Assembly: GCA_021292105.1 (NCBI GenBank)
Contig: CM037865.1
Location: forward strand, 66,027,630-66,091,629
Direction: 5' to 3'
DNA from: Anadara kagoshimensis
Taxonomy: Eukaryota; Mollusca; Bivalvia; Arcoida; Arcidae
Length of the DNA stretch: 64,000 nucleotides
A model generated the notes under the pieces. That model ran no database searches. It was given only the letters and a program-made list of their open reading frames with translations, and was not told the DNA's origin. Numbering within the stretch: the stretch's first letter is position 1; each line of letters begins with the position of its first letter. Of this stretch, positions 1 to 11,420 are shown piece after piece. A program made the translations under genes and the position numbers.

Positions 1-100
1 ACAGGGGCCAGTTTCATAATAAAATTTTAAAAAATACCCATAAGTATATAAAAAATAACTAAGGGTAACAACAGTGAAACTGTTATGAAACTGGCCCTGT
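1..100. mobile_element. Short MITE with terminal inverted repeats
   Basis: The first 19 bases and bases 83-100 are inverted copies of each other: the right arm TTATGAAACTGGCCCTGT is the reverse complement of the left arm apart from one extra G. The interior is AT-rich. A 100-bp hairpin-forming unit with such ends fits a miniature inverted-repeat transposable element. It starts at the window edge, so the target-site duplication and family cannot be judged. Confidence 0.6.
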
Positions 101-530
101 GCCTTGTGTTGTTTTTGAGGTTAGTGGAAATTCAAACAATACTTGTAAAATATAATATATGACATTATGTGGGTTTATATGTATTCAGTGTTTATGTTTT
201 ATTCTTCTGATGGTGTATTGAATTTCAAAAAGATCTTTACTACTATTCTACTTTGTTATGTCTACGTTTCCATTCCTGGTAGCCAAAATCGCCATTGGCT
301 ACTAATTTCTGAGGAATTCTTTCAAAAAGTAACCTATTTTAGCAATTTTGTGGAAAAATACTTTAAAAAGGACTATATTTTCACAAATTTTGGAAATTTG
401 GCTACTAATTATTTTAAATTTGTGGAAACCTAGTTATGTATATTGATTCTATAATGGAAATGTACAGCTAGACCCTTGTAGCTCTTAGTAACATTAATTA
501 TTTCATTTAGATGAAAATAGAATGAATACT

Positions 531-1462
531 AGTCAACTCGTTCCAATTCCAACTCGTTCCAACTGATTTTTGCCAACTCGTTCCACTTTTGACTACCAAC
601 TCGTTCCAACTGAATTACCAACTCGTTCCAACTTTTTGCCAACTCGTTCCAACTACCAACTCGCACCAAATTCTCAATTAACTTGATTAGATCTACATGC
701 CTTTTCATTTTATTTCATTTCATTTTATTTTCAATAGATAAATATCCCCCATAGTTTCCTTTTTTCAAGTGATAAACACACATTAAACCTGACATACTAA
801 GAATAACATAATATAGATAGACAATTAAATTAACAAATAAATTATAATAAATAATATTATGTATTGTGATCACGTATTTGTTTATCAAGATTGTCGGAAC
901 TAGTAGGTAGATCGGCACCATAAACAGATAAACGGATAGTTCGTCCGGTTAACAAGCGATTATAAAATGATAAAAACAATAAGAAAAGAAATGAAGAAAG
1001 ATACAAAAGAAATAAAAAAGAAAAGAAAATATAAAGAAAAAATGTAACATTAAAAAAAGAAAAGAAATCTCTGCAATATATATCTTTTGGAACTTTGGAC
1101 AATTATGGCTCTTGAAGAGGATACCTCCACATGGTTAGAGCTGGGCAACGTTGTGATTAATTAAAAATTAGGAGATCCTTTATTTTTAAGTCATCTTATA
1201 TTAAATTAATTATTTAATTATATTAAAAGTTGGAATGAGTTGGTAACGGCTAAAATCATCTTAAATTTGGAATGAGTTGGTGAAAAAGTTGGAACGAGTT
1301 GGTAACAAAGTTGGAACGAGTTGGTAACTTAGTTGGAACGAGTTGGTAATTAAAACACAGGTGTAAAAAATCTGCATAAAAAAGTGGAACGAGTTGGTAA
1401 AAAAAGTTGGAATGAGTTGGCGAAAATCAGTTGGAACGAGTTGGAATTGGAACGAGTTGACC
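531..1462. mobile_element. Foldback-like element with tandem-repeat inverted arms
   Basis: Two arrays of a 15-bp core (CCAACTCGTTCCAAC with variable A/T-rich spacers) face each other: the plus orientation at 531-668 and the reverse complement at 1226-1462. The outermost 55 bases of each arm (531-585 and the complement of 1408-1462) match with about three differences. The 560-bp centre is unrelated AT-rich DNA with no coding frame I can support. Long inverted arms made of short tandem repeats are the hallmark of foldback transposons. I see no clear target-site duplication. It lies about 400 bp upstream of the first coding exon of the Bcl-2-family gene. Confidence 0.55.
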
Positions 1463-1857
1463 AGATACCAATAGAATGCATATAAACATAAAATTGGGTG
1501 ATTGGACCCAGGTTGATCTGCAATTTCGAACAAACCTCAAAGAAACAAATTTCTGCAAAAAAAACAAACCATAATGAACTGGCATTGGGATAAAAAGATA
1601 TTTGGAATTTTTTCTGTGAAACAACAGAAATTCATTAACAACATATTCTATGTACCATAGTTCCTTTCAAGTTTAACTTTTATATAACATTTCTGTTAGA
1701 GTATTTATGTTTAACTAAGTGCTTGTCATCTAGGTGTATGATCCCCCCTTTTTAGTATAAATTATGTGTCTTATTAAATCACCTATCAGTTCTATATGTT
1801 TCTAAAAATGATGTATTTACATTATTTAGTACAAGTATATATCATTTATAATTTCAG

Positions 1858-3030
1858 GTATGAAGCAAACTTTAGAGGCAATGCCACATTCTAACTCTTT
1901 GAAGCATAATCCCTCGTATAGGGAAACTGCAGATGTTTTAAGAGAACATCTCCGTAAACAACAACAATGTCGTAAACGATCACCATATCCCCCGACAACA
2001 TCCGATATAAGACAGGATGCAGCTCAAATATTAGAGGAGTTTCTAAAACAAGAATTGAGGAAAGGATCAACTTCTGGTCCAATCCTAGATACACACTACC
2101 AGAGAGTTGAAGAGGAAGACCTAGTTATAAGACAATCACCAACAAAAAAGAGAACATCAGCTAGCAGTTTAGGTTCCAAACCAACTACTGGTTCTAAAAG
2201 TGGTAAAATATCAATATATTCACTAACACAGGATGATATTGATCTTCCATTTGCTGATGAAGATGTAGAGACTGAACACGAAGTTCCAGAAAAATCTCGA
2301 AGTCTTCCTTCTAGTATAAACAATGCTGTTAATCAAAATAAGATTCCTGTTCGATCAACTAAATCGCTAAGTCCGTCCAGTTCAATTAAAATCCAAAAAC
2401 CAGATAATCATGTGACGCCTCAAATTGATATCATCAGTCCACCTAAATCTGGTAATGAAAGACAAAACAGGTCAAAGTCCACAACACCTGCAAGGTCAGA
2501 TATAGTAATACAAAGCGATTTTGAAGGGAGAAAGAAAAGACATAGATCAGGATCAATTTCTTCAGAAGATACTGATAGTCCTGAAGTTATCTCCCCTGAT
2601 AGAAAGAAGAAATCCATATTTAAGAGAGCAAAGGAAAGATTGAATAGTTTCATTCATAGAAAAAGTCAACAGAGAAAAGACAGTAGAAGAATTCATGACC
2701 TAGAAAATGAAAAACCTACAAAGACTAGAAAAAGGAATAAAAAAGATAAAAAGGAGAGTTTAGTAGTAGCAGAAAGACAAACACATAAATCTGGCCATGT
2801 AGAACAGCATAGATTTAAAAATGGTGATCAAACAGGGATATTTAGAAGTGAGGAGATGTGGGAATCTACAGATATCAATGATAAAGAAAAACACAATCAG
2901 AAACATGTAGATAGACACAGAAATGTTAAAGAAAGTACTGATTTATCAACCTCCAGTGGAGGTATCTTTGGAACGCTGAGAAGACTTTCCTTGAAGAAAA
3001 GTAAAAAAGATAGATCAAAAAGTCTCACAG
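1858..3030 (+). CDS. BCL2L14-like: Bcl-2-family gene, coding exon 1
   Basis: Acceptor TTTCAG ends at 1857 and the first ATG is at 1860, two bases into the exon. Donor CACAG|GTAAGA is at 3030/3031. It encodes residues 1-390 plus one base. The product is rich in Ser, Lys and Arg, with basic patches near residues 250-275 and at about 370-388 (GIFGTLRRLSLKKSKK), and no domain I recognise. Translation could in principle enter from an upstream exon, but the near-immediate ATG argues that this is the start. Confidence 0.8.
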
Positions 3031-6000
3031 GTAAGATTAATAAACTGCACACATGATGATTGAATATGTGTTTTTGTTAGTTGACCTACACAAAGATCAA
3101 AGAGCTTATGTCTAATATGTCATACCCCTGACATCAGTAAACAATGTTAAAGTCATTGGGCCAGTCTTTTTAATATTTGTAGACTTTGTGTTAAAAATGA
3201 ATTAAAATGGATCTTATTATTCTTATGGTGAGTTTGATTGATAAAAAGCATTATTCAATTTGATCATAATCAGTTTTCTAAATGAAGGAGCGAATTAATC
3301 GTGAAATTTTTTTCCTGCCAAATTATTCTAAATTTTTACAACAGCAAAAAAAATAAATTATGATAATTATATCATGGAAAACTATGGATACTACAATTAC
3401 TGGGTAATGCTTTATGATAACATTGCAAACCACTGTTACTTTACCAAGTAAGTACATCCCCCCTCTTAGACACTGCACACATAGAAACTGATTATGACAT
3501 CAGTTGTTTCTATAGTAACCACAGAAAACTTTTATTCCCCTGATGAACTAGAAAAAAGGGGTAGGGAATATTATGTAGTAAACAAATAATGAATACATAG
3601 TGTAATTTTGGTGAATCTTCAATGTTATTTTTTATTTTATATCATATGTGTAACTATGCATAACTTTTTTCCTTGTTTTCACAGATACAAGTCAGTCCAA
3701 ACATATACACAGAAAACAAGACAGTGGCAGTAGTTATGATCAAAGTGTGTCTCTTTATGATGGTGATAAAAGCTATAGTTTAAATTTACATACAGAGACA
3801 GAGAGAACAGACTCAAATACCCAGTCACATATCCACTCGACTAATGTTATAACTAGGGAGAGGGATTATGTAGAGGCAGGTGACGATAAGGGGTTTGATA
3901 CTCTGCCTGTAAAAACCGCCTCCAGGAACAAACCGTTTGAGAGAGAGGCTCAGAAAGCTGGTGGAATAGTTACAAATAAAAGGTTATCAGGAGAAATAGC
4001 TGGTTTAAATGATATATCAGATAGAACGACTACCGAGGACAGGATACTACGACGAGATTCTGGCTTAGACTTGCCAAAGTCGGACTCGTTTACACTTGAT
4101 TATGAGTTAGATGAAACAGTCAAAGCTGTCAAGCATAGAGATGGGAGCATTGATATAGACTCTGATAAACATATTCGTCAACACATATATGGTCCACCAT
4201 CAGATCTTGAAATTGATGGATTAGATGACATAGGTTTGTTATTATAATTTTTTGGTTACTAACTGTCTATTTCATAAGATTTTAACTTAACATTTACAAA
4301 ATTAATACATATTGCTAATGCTGTATTGTGTGTCTGTACTTAGAGTTAAATTATTCTAAAAAATGATCTAACCTTTCCCTATTAGGATATTTATTCTTTC
4401 GATGTAAAGATACATGTAGATTGTAATTTTGACAAGGGAACTCCCATTGTTTTAAAAGTCTGTCTGCATCCATTAGTTGATACACATTAGATATTTCCTT
4501 AATGCATGTATGTACTAACCATATTCTTATTTACAAAGGGGACTCTATATCACAAAGAGAATTGAAAATTGCTTTGGTTACCAAAAGTTTATTGTAAAGT
4601 CATTAAAAACTTTATATTTTGACAATTACAGTGTTAAAATCTGAATTTTTTTGCCTACTTGCTCTATTTATTTATTTATTTATTTATTATTGTTTTGGGA
4701 GAGTGGGGGCTATATAAAGCACACAACATACCGTAATAAACATTTTATATTAGAGTGGTATATATTTTCATTTCGCAGATGGACAACCAGGTGGTGGTGA
4801 CCAAAAAGATGAGAAAAATGATAAATTAATAGGAGAAATAGCAAACAGAATAGCTGAAATAGGTGATAGTTATGTACAACATGCAGGACAACAAGCAGAC
4901 TCTGAACCTGGCAGTCCAATAGCCTCTTCATCAGGACATGTATTAAGTGCTTCTAGTAGTAGTAGAGATGGTAAGAAGATAGATAAGGTTTATAATCAAT
5001 AATTAAGTGCTATCTTACTTACATTCAGTGCTGTTTTCATTTTGAAACTTTGTTTCAAATAGATGTATCATATAAGCTTATAAATGCAGCATTTAGAAAT
5101 GTTATACTGCATATTTGCCGACATCACAAAGGAGCCCTGCACAGAGATCAAATACTCTATCTGAAAAATTAATATATTTTAACTAGTGATGTGTAACCTG
5201 GTACAGTTTAGACATATAAAGGTGGCTGCCAATGTACATTGTCATCCCTCAAAAATGTTTCTTGCATATCAATTGATTAACTTGCAAGGGTTCATGGAAT
5301 TTTGTTGGTACATAAATGTACTTGATGTTTAGCAGTGAAAGGGAAGTAACTGCCACATCACAGCAATCAATGATTGGATAACAAACATGGTGACAGGGTA
5401 CATAAGTCACCCAGATTAGGAAATTAAGTGAAAAAAAGACAGAACAAGTAGTGCTTTGAAAGGAGACAAATACCTTTATACCATAACTTATACAGGTATT
5501 GTTCAAGTATCATTGAAAAACAATTTTTGTTCTGTTCTTCTAGGTGAAGGTTTGAACAGTTTAGAAAGAGAACTAAGAGATTATTTAAGATCATTTGGTG
5601 ATAATATTACAAAGAAGGTATGTACTTTTGAATTATTGAGTAAAACATGAACACCATTCATGGGAATCAGGATCAGATTATGTATCAGATTTAATCAGAA
5701 TTATAAGTTGTAGATTGAATGGAATAATAGTGTTTTATGTTCCAGTCAAGATTTTTTCACTTATATCGAGACTGTCAGTTCTTGGATGTTGGAGAAAAAC
5801 AAAGAGTCAGAAGACAAAACCACCTACCTTTGGCATCTGAACTGACAGGCTTTTACATACTAGGATTTGCCAGAGCAGGATTCCAACCAAGGCAGTGAGA
5901 AGTGTTGTGAATTATAACCACAAGCTTTAGACCACTATAGACTATTGATGTCTTGCTCATAATATTGCCGTAATTATACCACCCTGCAAACTTGTTGGGG

Positions 6001-6585
6001 AGGGGGGATATAGGAATCACCATGTCTGTCTGTCCAAGTAAAATCCTGTCCGGGCCATATCTCATAGCTGTTTTGAACGATGGTCATAAAACTTTACATG
6101 AATAATATTCATGGTCTAAAGGTGTGTCATGACCTTGAACCAAGGTCATACCATAAAGGTCATGGTCAAGGGAAAATATTAAATGTTGGAGGCGGGGGTA
6201 TTTGGCTCTCAAGAGACAGTTCTAGTTTTTATATAGAAACATAGTAATTTCTGGTTTGTTATGTTATAGGTAGATATTACAGACCAGGCCAAAGAAGCGG
6301 CCAAGGAGATGGCTCAACAGGCAACTTATAACATGTTTAAAGATACTGTTAAAAGAACAATTGGTGATGATGTAGGCTGGGATGAACTAGCTATGTTGTT
6401 TTATTTGACAAAGAAAGGAGTACAGTTAGCTGGAGCAGGCGGAGCTGTTGCTATGCAGATTAAAGAAAATTGTTTAAGATATGTTGAAGATAAGTTTGCT
6501 AAATGGATAGTGGGACAAGGAGGCTGGGTATGTTAAATTGTATGAATGCATATTGAAGTGAATATAGATAAAAGTTTCTAAAGCT

Positions 6586-6648
<63 letters not shown>

Positions 6649-8596
6649 AGAGAGCACACATTTTATATGTTTCTTTTTTGAGACATTATCAAAAGTGCCT
6701 ATTCATGAATCCGACAATTCTCTTATTCCTTCCAAAGTTCTAAATCAGCTGCATATCAGCACATCTAACATACTGGTTTTATTTAATACAACTAATATTT
6801 CAATAAGTGGCAATCAAGAGGTATGAGCAATTACACATACCAGTAGTCATTTTAACCTCTACTTATCAACATAAAAAAGTGAAAGTGAAAGTAGAAACTC
6901 CAGTCATGTATACAGTCACAGAATTAGTCAAAATAAGAAATAAAATCTAGTTTTATTCCAGTCAAAATCTTGTTTTTGTTTCATATTTCATTTCCCTCAT
7001 AGAATTTTTGACCTTTGCATATTATTTTTACCACCCAAGAAAAAACTTTAAAAAAAACTAATGCAGATGATGGTATATAAGTAATAGAATACAGAAAATG
7101 GTTCAGGTTTTCAGTGAATTAGTTGCTAAATACCATATTTATTCCACAGCAAGAGATGGTTTGTTTGTCTTTCCTTTGTTTTTCTTATGACTGCCTGGAT
7201 GAAAAAGAAAAACTCTTGACCAGTATTTTAAACTACAAGCACTTGCTAATTCAGCCATAATGCTTATATCAGTTTTCAGCCAGACAGACAATAAATGTAA
7301 AAAACCTACATATAGTCATATATTGTTGTTTGAAATTTGAATAGAAATTTTCAGTTACACTTACTTTGAATCAAAATATGACAAAAAAGTTGTTAACCCC
7401 TCAGTGTTAAAGCTGATTACTCATCATCAATTTTTATTAAGTCACTATTTCGAGCTCTTAGACATTCTGTTAATTTGTGTTTGATATAGCATCTTTAGCT
7501 TTGATTGTACTATTGTTAAAACATTTTAGTACAATTTAAAGTGAAAAAGAGGTATGGCAGGTTTGATAGGCGCTTTTCACATTGCCCCCTGTTTGAATGG
7601 ATGAATGACGTAACGGTGTATTTTTAAACACATGAGGATTTCGCGTTCTATAATTAGCTATAGACCAGGTCTATGAAAAACAAGCGCTTCGTTTGTGTAA
7701 ACTTGTTTTTCCTTGAAGAGCGGAAGATATTGAACAAACCTTAACATCCATAATCTTCATTTTTCATCTTTATACAATAAACAGAAAAACTTGAACAATA
7801 AAGTATTAACTTACATCACGCTTCACTAAGAATTCACGGGTGATTTGTGTAGATTCATTGTATAAAAATGTAACCTGGCTTGATCTGCTTGTAGTGTTTT
7901 GAAAGAAGATAATGCTCATTTTCAAAAACTAATATTTGTAAAGGAAAAATTAAACAATAGTATTTTATAAAGATAAAAATAATAAAAAATAATAAGAAGA
8001 ATAAATAAAAAGATATCAGGCGGATGGGGTTCGAACCCATGCCATACAGGTTGCAAAGCGCCCTCGCTACCCACTGAGCTAACCACAGCAGTTATTGCCA
8101 GCCGTGTTAAAATGCAACATCAGTTATATATATATGCAGTGGTCAGTTTTAATTTTCCCTAATTTTTAAAAAATGACCATTTTCTCCTAAGAGGACCAAT
8201 TTTTGGAAAACTCGTAATGATTGCATTTTGAAAATATTTTCAGAAACAATAACGTAAAAAATGGTCTTCCGAGGAGAACACTTTAATTATAATTATCAAA
8301 GACGGGAAAACCCGCTAATTTTTTATATTTTAGCATAATATAGCACAAAGATTAGCTTATTAAGAAAAATACAAGTAAAATAGACCTTTGTTCGAGCCAA
8401 AATCTGAAAGTCCACATCAAATACTGCTGCTTTATTATTTAAATGCAAGAATATTTAGACTTTTATTTTTCAAAAACCAAAAACGGTCCATTTAGGACAA
8501 AATCCCATCAAACCCGCCATACCTCTTTACTTTCTTTCTTTTTAGGATTCAGTTTTGACAGATACAGAAACATCCACCGATTCTGAATTGGATTAG
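1860..8596 (+). CDS. BCL2L14-like: Bcl-2-family protein, BCL2L14 (Bcl-G)-like, six coding exons
   Basis: Joining 1860-3030, 3685-4233, 4779-4970, 5544-5617, 6270-6527 and 8546-8596 gives one open frame of 764 residues; every junction has GT-AG ends and matching phase (1,1,1,0,0). Residues 1-570 are polar, Ser/Lys-rich and probably disordered. Then come a BH3-like helix at 594-608 (IANRIAEIGDSYVQH), a second at 644-662 (core LRSFGDNI), a BH1-like segment around 690-708 (GDDVGWDELAMLF) and BH2 at 741-748 (WIVGQGGW). The last intron splits BH2 directly after that Trp, the place where vertebrate BCL2 genes are split. There is no C-terminal membrane anchor; the acidic tail ends ELD. The order of motifs, the long N-terminus and the missing anchor recall mammalian Bcl-G, a poorly understood regulator of apoptosis. 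Family membership is well supported; orthology to BCL2L14 is inference. The exon opens with an acceptor at 1856-1857, so an upstream 5' UTR exon is expected but not identified. Confidence 0.85.
3031..3684 (+). other. Intron 1 of the Bcl-2-family gene
   Basis: GTAAGA donor, TTTTCACAG acceptor, phase 1. AT-rich, with no repeat or gene seen inside. Confidence 0.75.
3685..4233 (+). CDS. BCL2L14-like: Bcl-2-family gene, coding exon 2
   Basis: Begins after TTTTCACAG and ends before GTTTGT, both phase 1. It encodes about residues 391-573, a hydrophilic acidic segment with no predicted fold and no recognised domain. The open frame continues only to a TAA 14 bases past the donor, which supports splicing here. 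Confidence 0.75.
4779..4970 (+). CDS. BCL2L14-like: Bcl-2-family gene, coding exon 3 (first BH3-like motif)
   Basis: Acceptor TTTCGCAG, donor GATG|GTAAGA, both phase 1. It encodes residues 574-638. Residues 594-608 read IANRIAEIGDSYVQH: hydrophobic positions around an invariant Gly-Asp, the layout of a BH3 helix, much like that of BID or BAK. A Ser-rich linker follows. Confidence 0.8.
5544..5617 (+). CDS. BCL2L14-like: Bcl-2-family gene, coding exon 4 (second BH3-like motif)
   Basis: A 74-bp exon between TTCTAG and GTATGT, phase 1 in and phase 0 out. Residues 644-662 (LERELRDYLRSFGDNITKK) again place Gly-Asp inside an amphipathic helix and align with the region recorded as BH3 in mammalian Bcl-G. 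Confidence 0.8.
5772..5848. repeat. 10-bp inverted repeat in intron 4
   Basis: CTGTCAGTTC at 5772-5781 is matched by its reverse complement at 5839-5848. It may be the edge of a decayed insertion; no further evidence. Confidence 0.25.
5940..6225 (+). repeat. Dispersed bivalve-type repeat in intron 4
   Basis: A GC-richer patch in an AT-rich intron: a G-run, a run of CTGT and CCGG-type words, then repeated AGGTCAT motifs in both orientations near 6125-6175. The style matches dispersed repeats of molluscs as I know them, but the family is not named here. The last part is a probable decayed 3' end. Confidence 0.4.
6270..6527 (+). CDS. BCL2L14-like: Bcl-2-family gene, coding exon 5 (BH1 and BH2)
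   Basis: Acceptor GTTATAG and donor GGCTGG|GTATGT, phase 0 at both ends. It encodes residues 663-748: an Ala/Lys helix, the BH1-like GDDVGWDELAMLF, a Gly/Ala-rich helix corresponding to the buried central hairpin, and the BH2 motif WIVGQGGW as its last eight residues. Confidence 0.85.
6583..6654. repeat. Compound microsatellite (CT)n(CA)n(GA)n
   Basis: About 35 bases of CT, about 29 bases of CA, then GAGAGAGAG, at the 5' end of the last Bcl-2-gene intron. The CT and GA blocks are complementary and can pair as a hairpin. Confidence 0.9.
7546..8528. mobile_element. 983-bp inverted-repeat element in the last intron
   Basis: Bases 7546-7567 and 8507-8528 are inverted copies over 22 positions with one mismatch; the shared word is AAAGAGGTATGGC followed by GGTTTGAT. 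The interior contains a tRNA-like block (8019-8090) and a smaller inverted pair (8183-8204 and 8257-8278). No transposase frame is present, so it is probably a non-autonomous DNA element. Its right end is 17 bases before the acceptor of the last Bcl-2-gene exon. Confidence 0.55.
8019..8090 (-). pseudogene. tRNA-like sequence with A and B boxes
   Basis: On the minus strand TAGCTCAGTGGG (A box, 8070-8081) and GGGTTCGAACCCC (B box, around 8025-8037) are at tRNA spacing, and the T arm ATGGG/CCCAT pairs perfectly. The acceptor stem does not pair and the D arm is irregular, so this is a tRNA pseudogene or tRNA-derived module, not a functional tRNA. Confidence 0.6.
8546..8596 (+). CDS. BCL2L14-like: Bcl-2-family gene, last coding exon
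   Basis: After the polypyrimidine acceptor TTTCTTTTTAG this exon encodes DSVLTDTETSTDSELD and TAG. The first Asp completes the GGW-D sequence of BH2. No hydrophobic tail follows, so the protein should be soluble or reach membranes through partners. Confidence 0.8.
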   Translation, partial: DSVLTDTETSTDSELD

Positions 8597-10765
8597 GGGA
8601 AATAACCTACAATTGTTAGTGGAAACATATTCAAATTGCGACCTGTATTACCACACAGACAAGTGAAAACATATGGAAATCCAGCAAATGAATTTTTATC
8701 TAGATAATCAATCATTCTCTCCATTCTGAGATATCATAGCAAGATTATCAACCCAGATTGACCTGTGTTAGCGAGGGCACCTGCTGTGAATTGTAAGATA
8801 AATGATCTCAAATTATTATTCCAGTAAGTATAATGGTAATTCCACATAGGAGGAGTTTTGTTTTGTATTTGATCTCAGTATATATACAATGTATATAAAT
8901 ACGTCAAAACTTTGATAACAAATACTGCATGTGTAGGGCTTAGAATTTGACTTCCAGCTGCTGAGATGTTGTAGATTTTAGTAGTGATAAACAGCAATCC
9001 ATGCTAACAAACTAAATGATTTTAGCTTGTTGATAAATTTGTAGAAAAAGTCATTTAAGTTATCAGAGACTGCTTCTTATAAAATGTATTATTTAGAATG
9101 TGATTTAAAAAGCTTAAAGTGACTTTAAAATTGACATAAGTAATGATTGAGTGATATGAGAGGTTCCTTTCAACAAACATGGCAAATGGTGCGTTCTGTA
9201 GAAAATTTGATTATTCTCATGTAATGAGAACAAACATAGATTCCTATAGAGTATCACCTTAAATCAAGGAGTTGAAATTAGAAATGATTTAAAATCAATT
9301 CAACTTGCTTATTATTCATCTAATACAGTTAGAGTACAGTAAGGTTATTCACTGGTTCATACTGTAGTTTGGTGCATACAAGATACAAGACCCCATACTA
9401 ATTAATGAAACAAACATGTCTTTTATTCTGTCTCTTCAAGCATTTGCTAATTCTACTTTATAAGCAATAAAATTCTCAAAATGTATATTCTTTCAGCAAT
9501 GTAGGTAAACATTGCAAAACACTTCAAGATATATGACATTTTGACTCATTTTTACTGATACAGTTTGCTTCAGATGTGGGGTTTTGTTGACTAAAATCTT
9601 GTATGATTCACCCAAATTTCGAAAATGTTCATCTAAAAACCTGTATCTTAATTTTCAATTGAGATTTTGGTGCATTCTGATTAGATATTGAGTGCACGGA
9701 TTTCATGATCACTGTCAAAGTTTATCTAAAATACCCAATAAAATAGTGTCAGGATTTTTTAGGTATGGGATTTTAGAATTTGGCTGACAATATTTAGATT
9801 AATTTGTTAAATCATTTTAGTGTTAAAGTATATTTGTTGTAGATCATGTTTTTATGGACAGAATTTTTAAATGTTTTATTTTTCACAATGTGAATTCATT
9901 CTATGCGCTGTCTGTCATTTATGATTTTCTGTATGTATATACCTTATACTGGTCATACATGTATCTTACCACAGAGTCAAATGAAATTGGTTCAGATATA
10001 ATGCTTTTGAAGCTATATTATTATAATGATTTTAAATGAAATAAGGCACATTATTTCCTTTTTATCATGCCCCTCCCCATATGATCAAATATAGATACTA
10101 CATGTATGTTTCATTGCACATTAAAGACATCTCTATTGAGTTTTTAAAAGAGTATGGTAGGCCACTTGTGACATAAAGATACTAAGCAAAATCATCCATG
10201 ACTTTTTGTCTTTTTAGTGTTATTTTAACTCAATTTAATCATTATGTTTGTGAACATTCAGATCTTTGAACAACAAGCTCTTGATAAGTATACAAGTTAG
10301 GCTGATCAAGATAGCTTTTCAGAGAAATAGATTTGTAAAAAAAAATTCAAACATGTAAAAATTTGAATTGAAGGTAATGAATTAAATTTGTGAGACATGT
10401 TGTAATTATACTGTGCATGGCAGTATATAACGAAGTAAAATTTCAGACATTGATTTTTGGAAGGCAGCATGCTATTTATCTGTGCCTTACTAATACTTAC
10501 ATTCAAATATGTGTAACCGTTTGATTCTTATTAAGATAAGGTCGTACAATCCTTTTCAATGGAATAAAAACTAATGATTATTTCATTTCTTTCATCTTCT
10601 TCCTACCACCTTGAAATTACATTATGATTTATTCCCCTTACCTACATTATTTCAGCTTTGTGTGCCTTGATTTTTTCCCCATACGAAAATGTTTTCACAG
10701 TTAACTTCTAATTGACTTTTGACTTAATAAACTATATATTGACCAGTTAAATAAATGATAATTAC
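8597..10765 (+). other. Probable 3' UTR and downstream flank of the Bcl-2-family gene
   Basis: AT-rich, no supportable frame. AATAAA words occur near 9466 and 9737; which one ends the transcript cannot be told. Confidence 0.4.
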
Positions 10766-10774
10766 ACTCAAGAC

Positions 10775-11058
10775 AAATGTTATTTTGTTACATTTGAGAT
10801 ACCGTGTTGCACTTGAGGAAGCTGTAGCTTTGTTACACTCAAGATAAATTGGGCTTTGTTGCACTTCAGATAGATGTGGCTTTGTTCATTTGAGAAAGAT
10901 ATAGCCTTGTTACACTTAAGATAGATGTGGCTGTGTTGCACTTGAGATAAATGTGGCTTTGTTGTACTTAAGATAGACAAAGCTTCGTTACTTTTAGATA
11001 GACATTCTTTGTTGCACTCAAGATGGGCATGGCTTTGTTACACTTATGATAGATATAA
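10775..11058. repeat. About 30-bp minisatellite, left part
   Basis: Around nine degenerate copies of a unit with the theme TTTGTTRCACTYRAGATAGA (about 30 bp with spacer). The theme resumes at 12800-12905, beyond a large inserted repeat. Confidence 0.75.
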
Positions 11059-11080
11059 CCTTTTTAGCTCACCTGAGCCA

Positions 11081-11112
<32 letters not shown>

Positions 11113-11124
11113 GTCCGTTGTCTG

Positions 11125-11125
<1 letters not shown>

Positions 11126-11156
<31 letters not shown>

Positions 11157-11177
11157 GTCGTCGTCGTTGTCGTCGTG

Positions 11178-11178
<1 letters not shown>
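11126..11178. repeat. CGT trinucleotide microsatellite
   Basis: About 17 units of CGT with a few CGTTGT interruptions, inside the bivalve repeat. Confidence 0.9.
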
Positions 11179-11210
<32 letters not shown>

Positions 11211-11258
11211 ACGAACCACTGGGCAGATTTCAACCAAATTTGGCACAAAGCACCACTA

Positions 11259-11297
<39 letters not shown>

Positions 11298-11420
11298 CCC
11301 TCTTTAAAGGGGAGATAATTGAGAATTATTGAAACTTTGTTGGTATTTTTCAAAAATCTTCTCTCAAAAACTATTCGGCCTGTAAAGCTTAAACTTTTGT
11401 GGAGGCATCCTTAGGAAGTG

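Noticed and set aside
540-1462. CRISPR-like regular repeats
   Set aside because: Spacers are very short and variable, arms are inverted, and the genome is animal.
8019-8090. Functional tRNA gene
   Set aside because: A and B boxes are good but the acceptor stem does not pair and the D arm is irregular.
11009-11263. Arg-rich open frame
   Set aside because: It is the CGT microsatellite read as codons inside a dispersed repeat.
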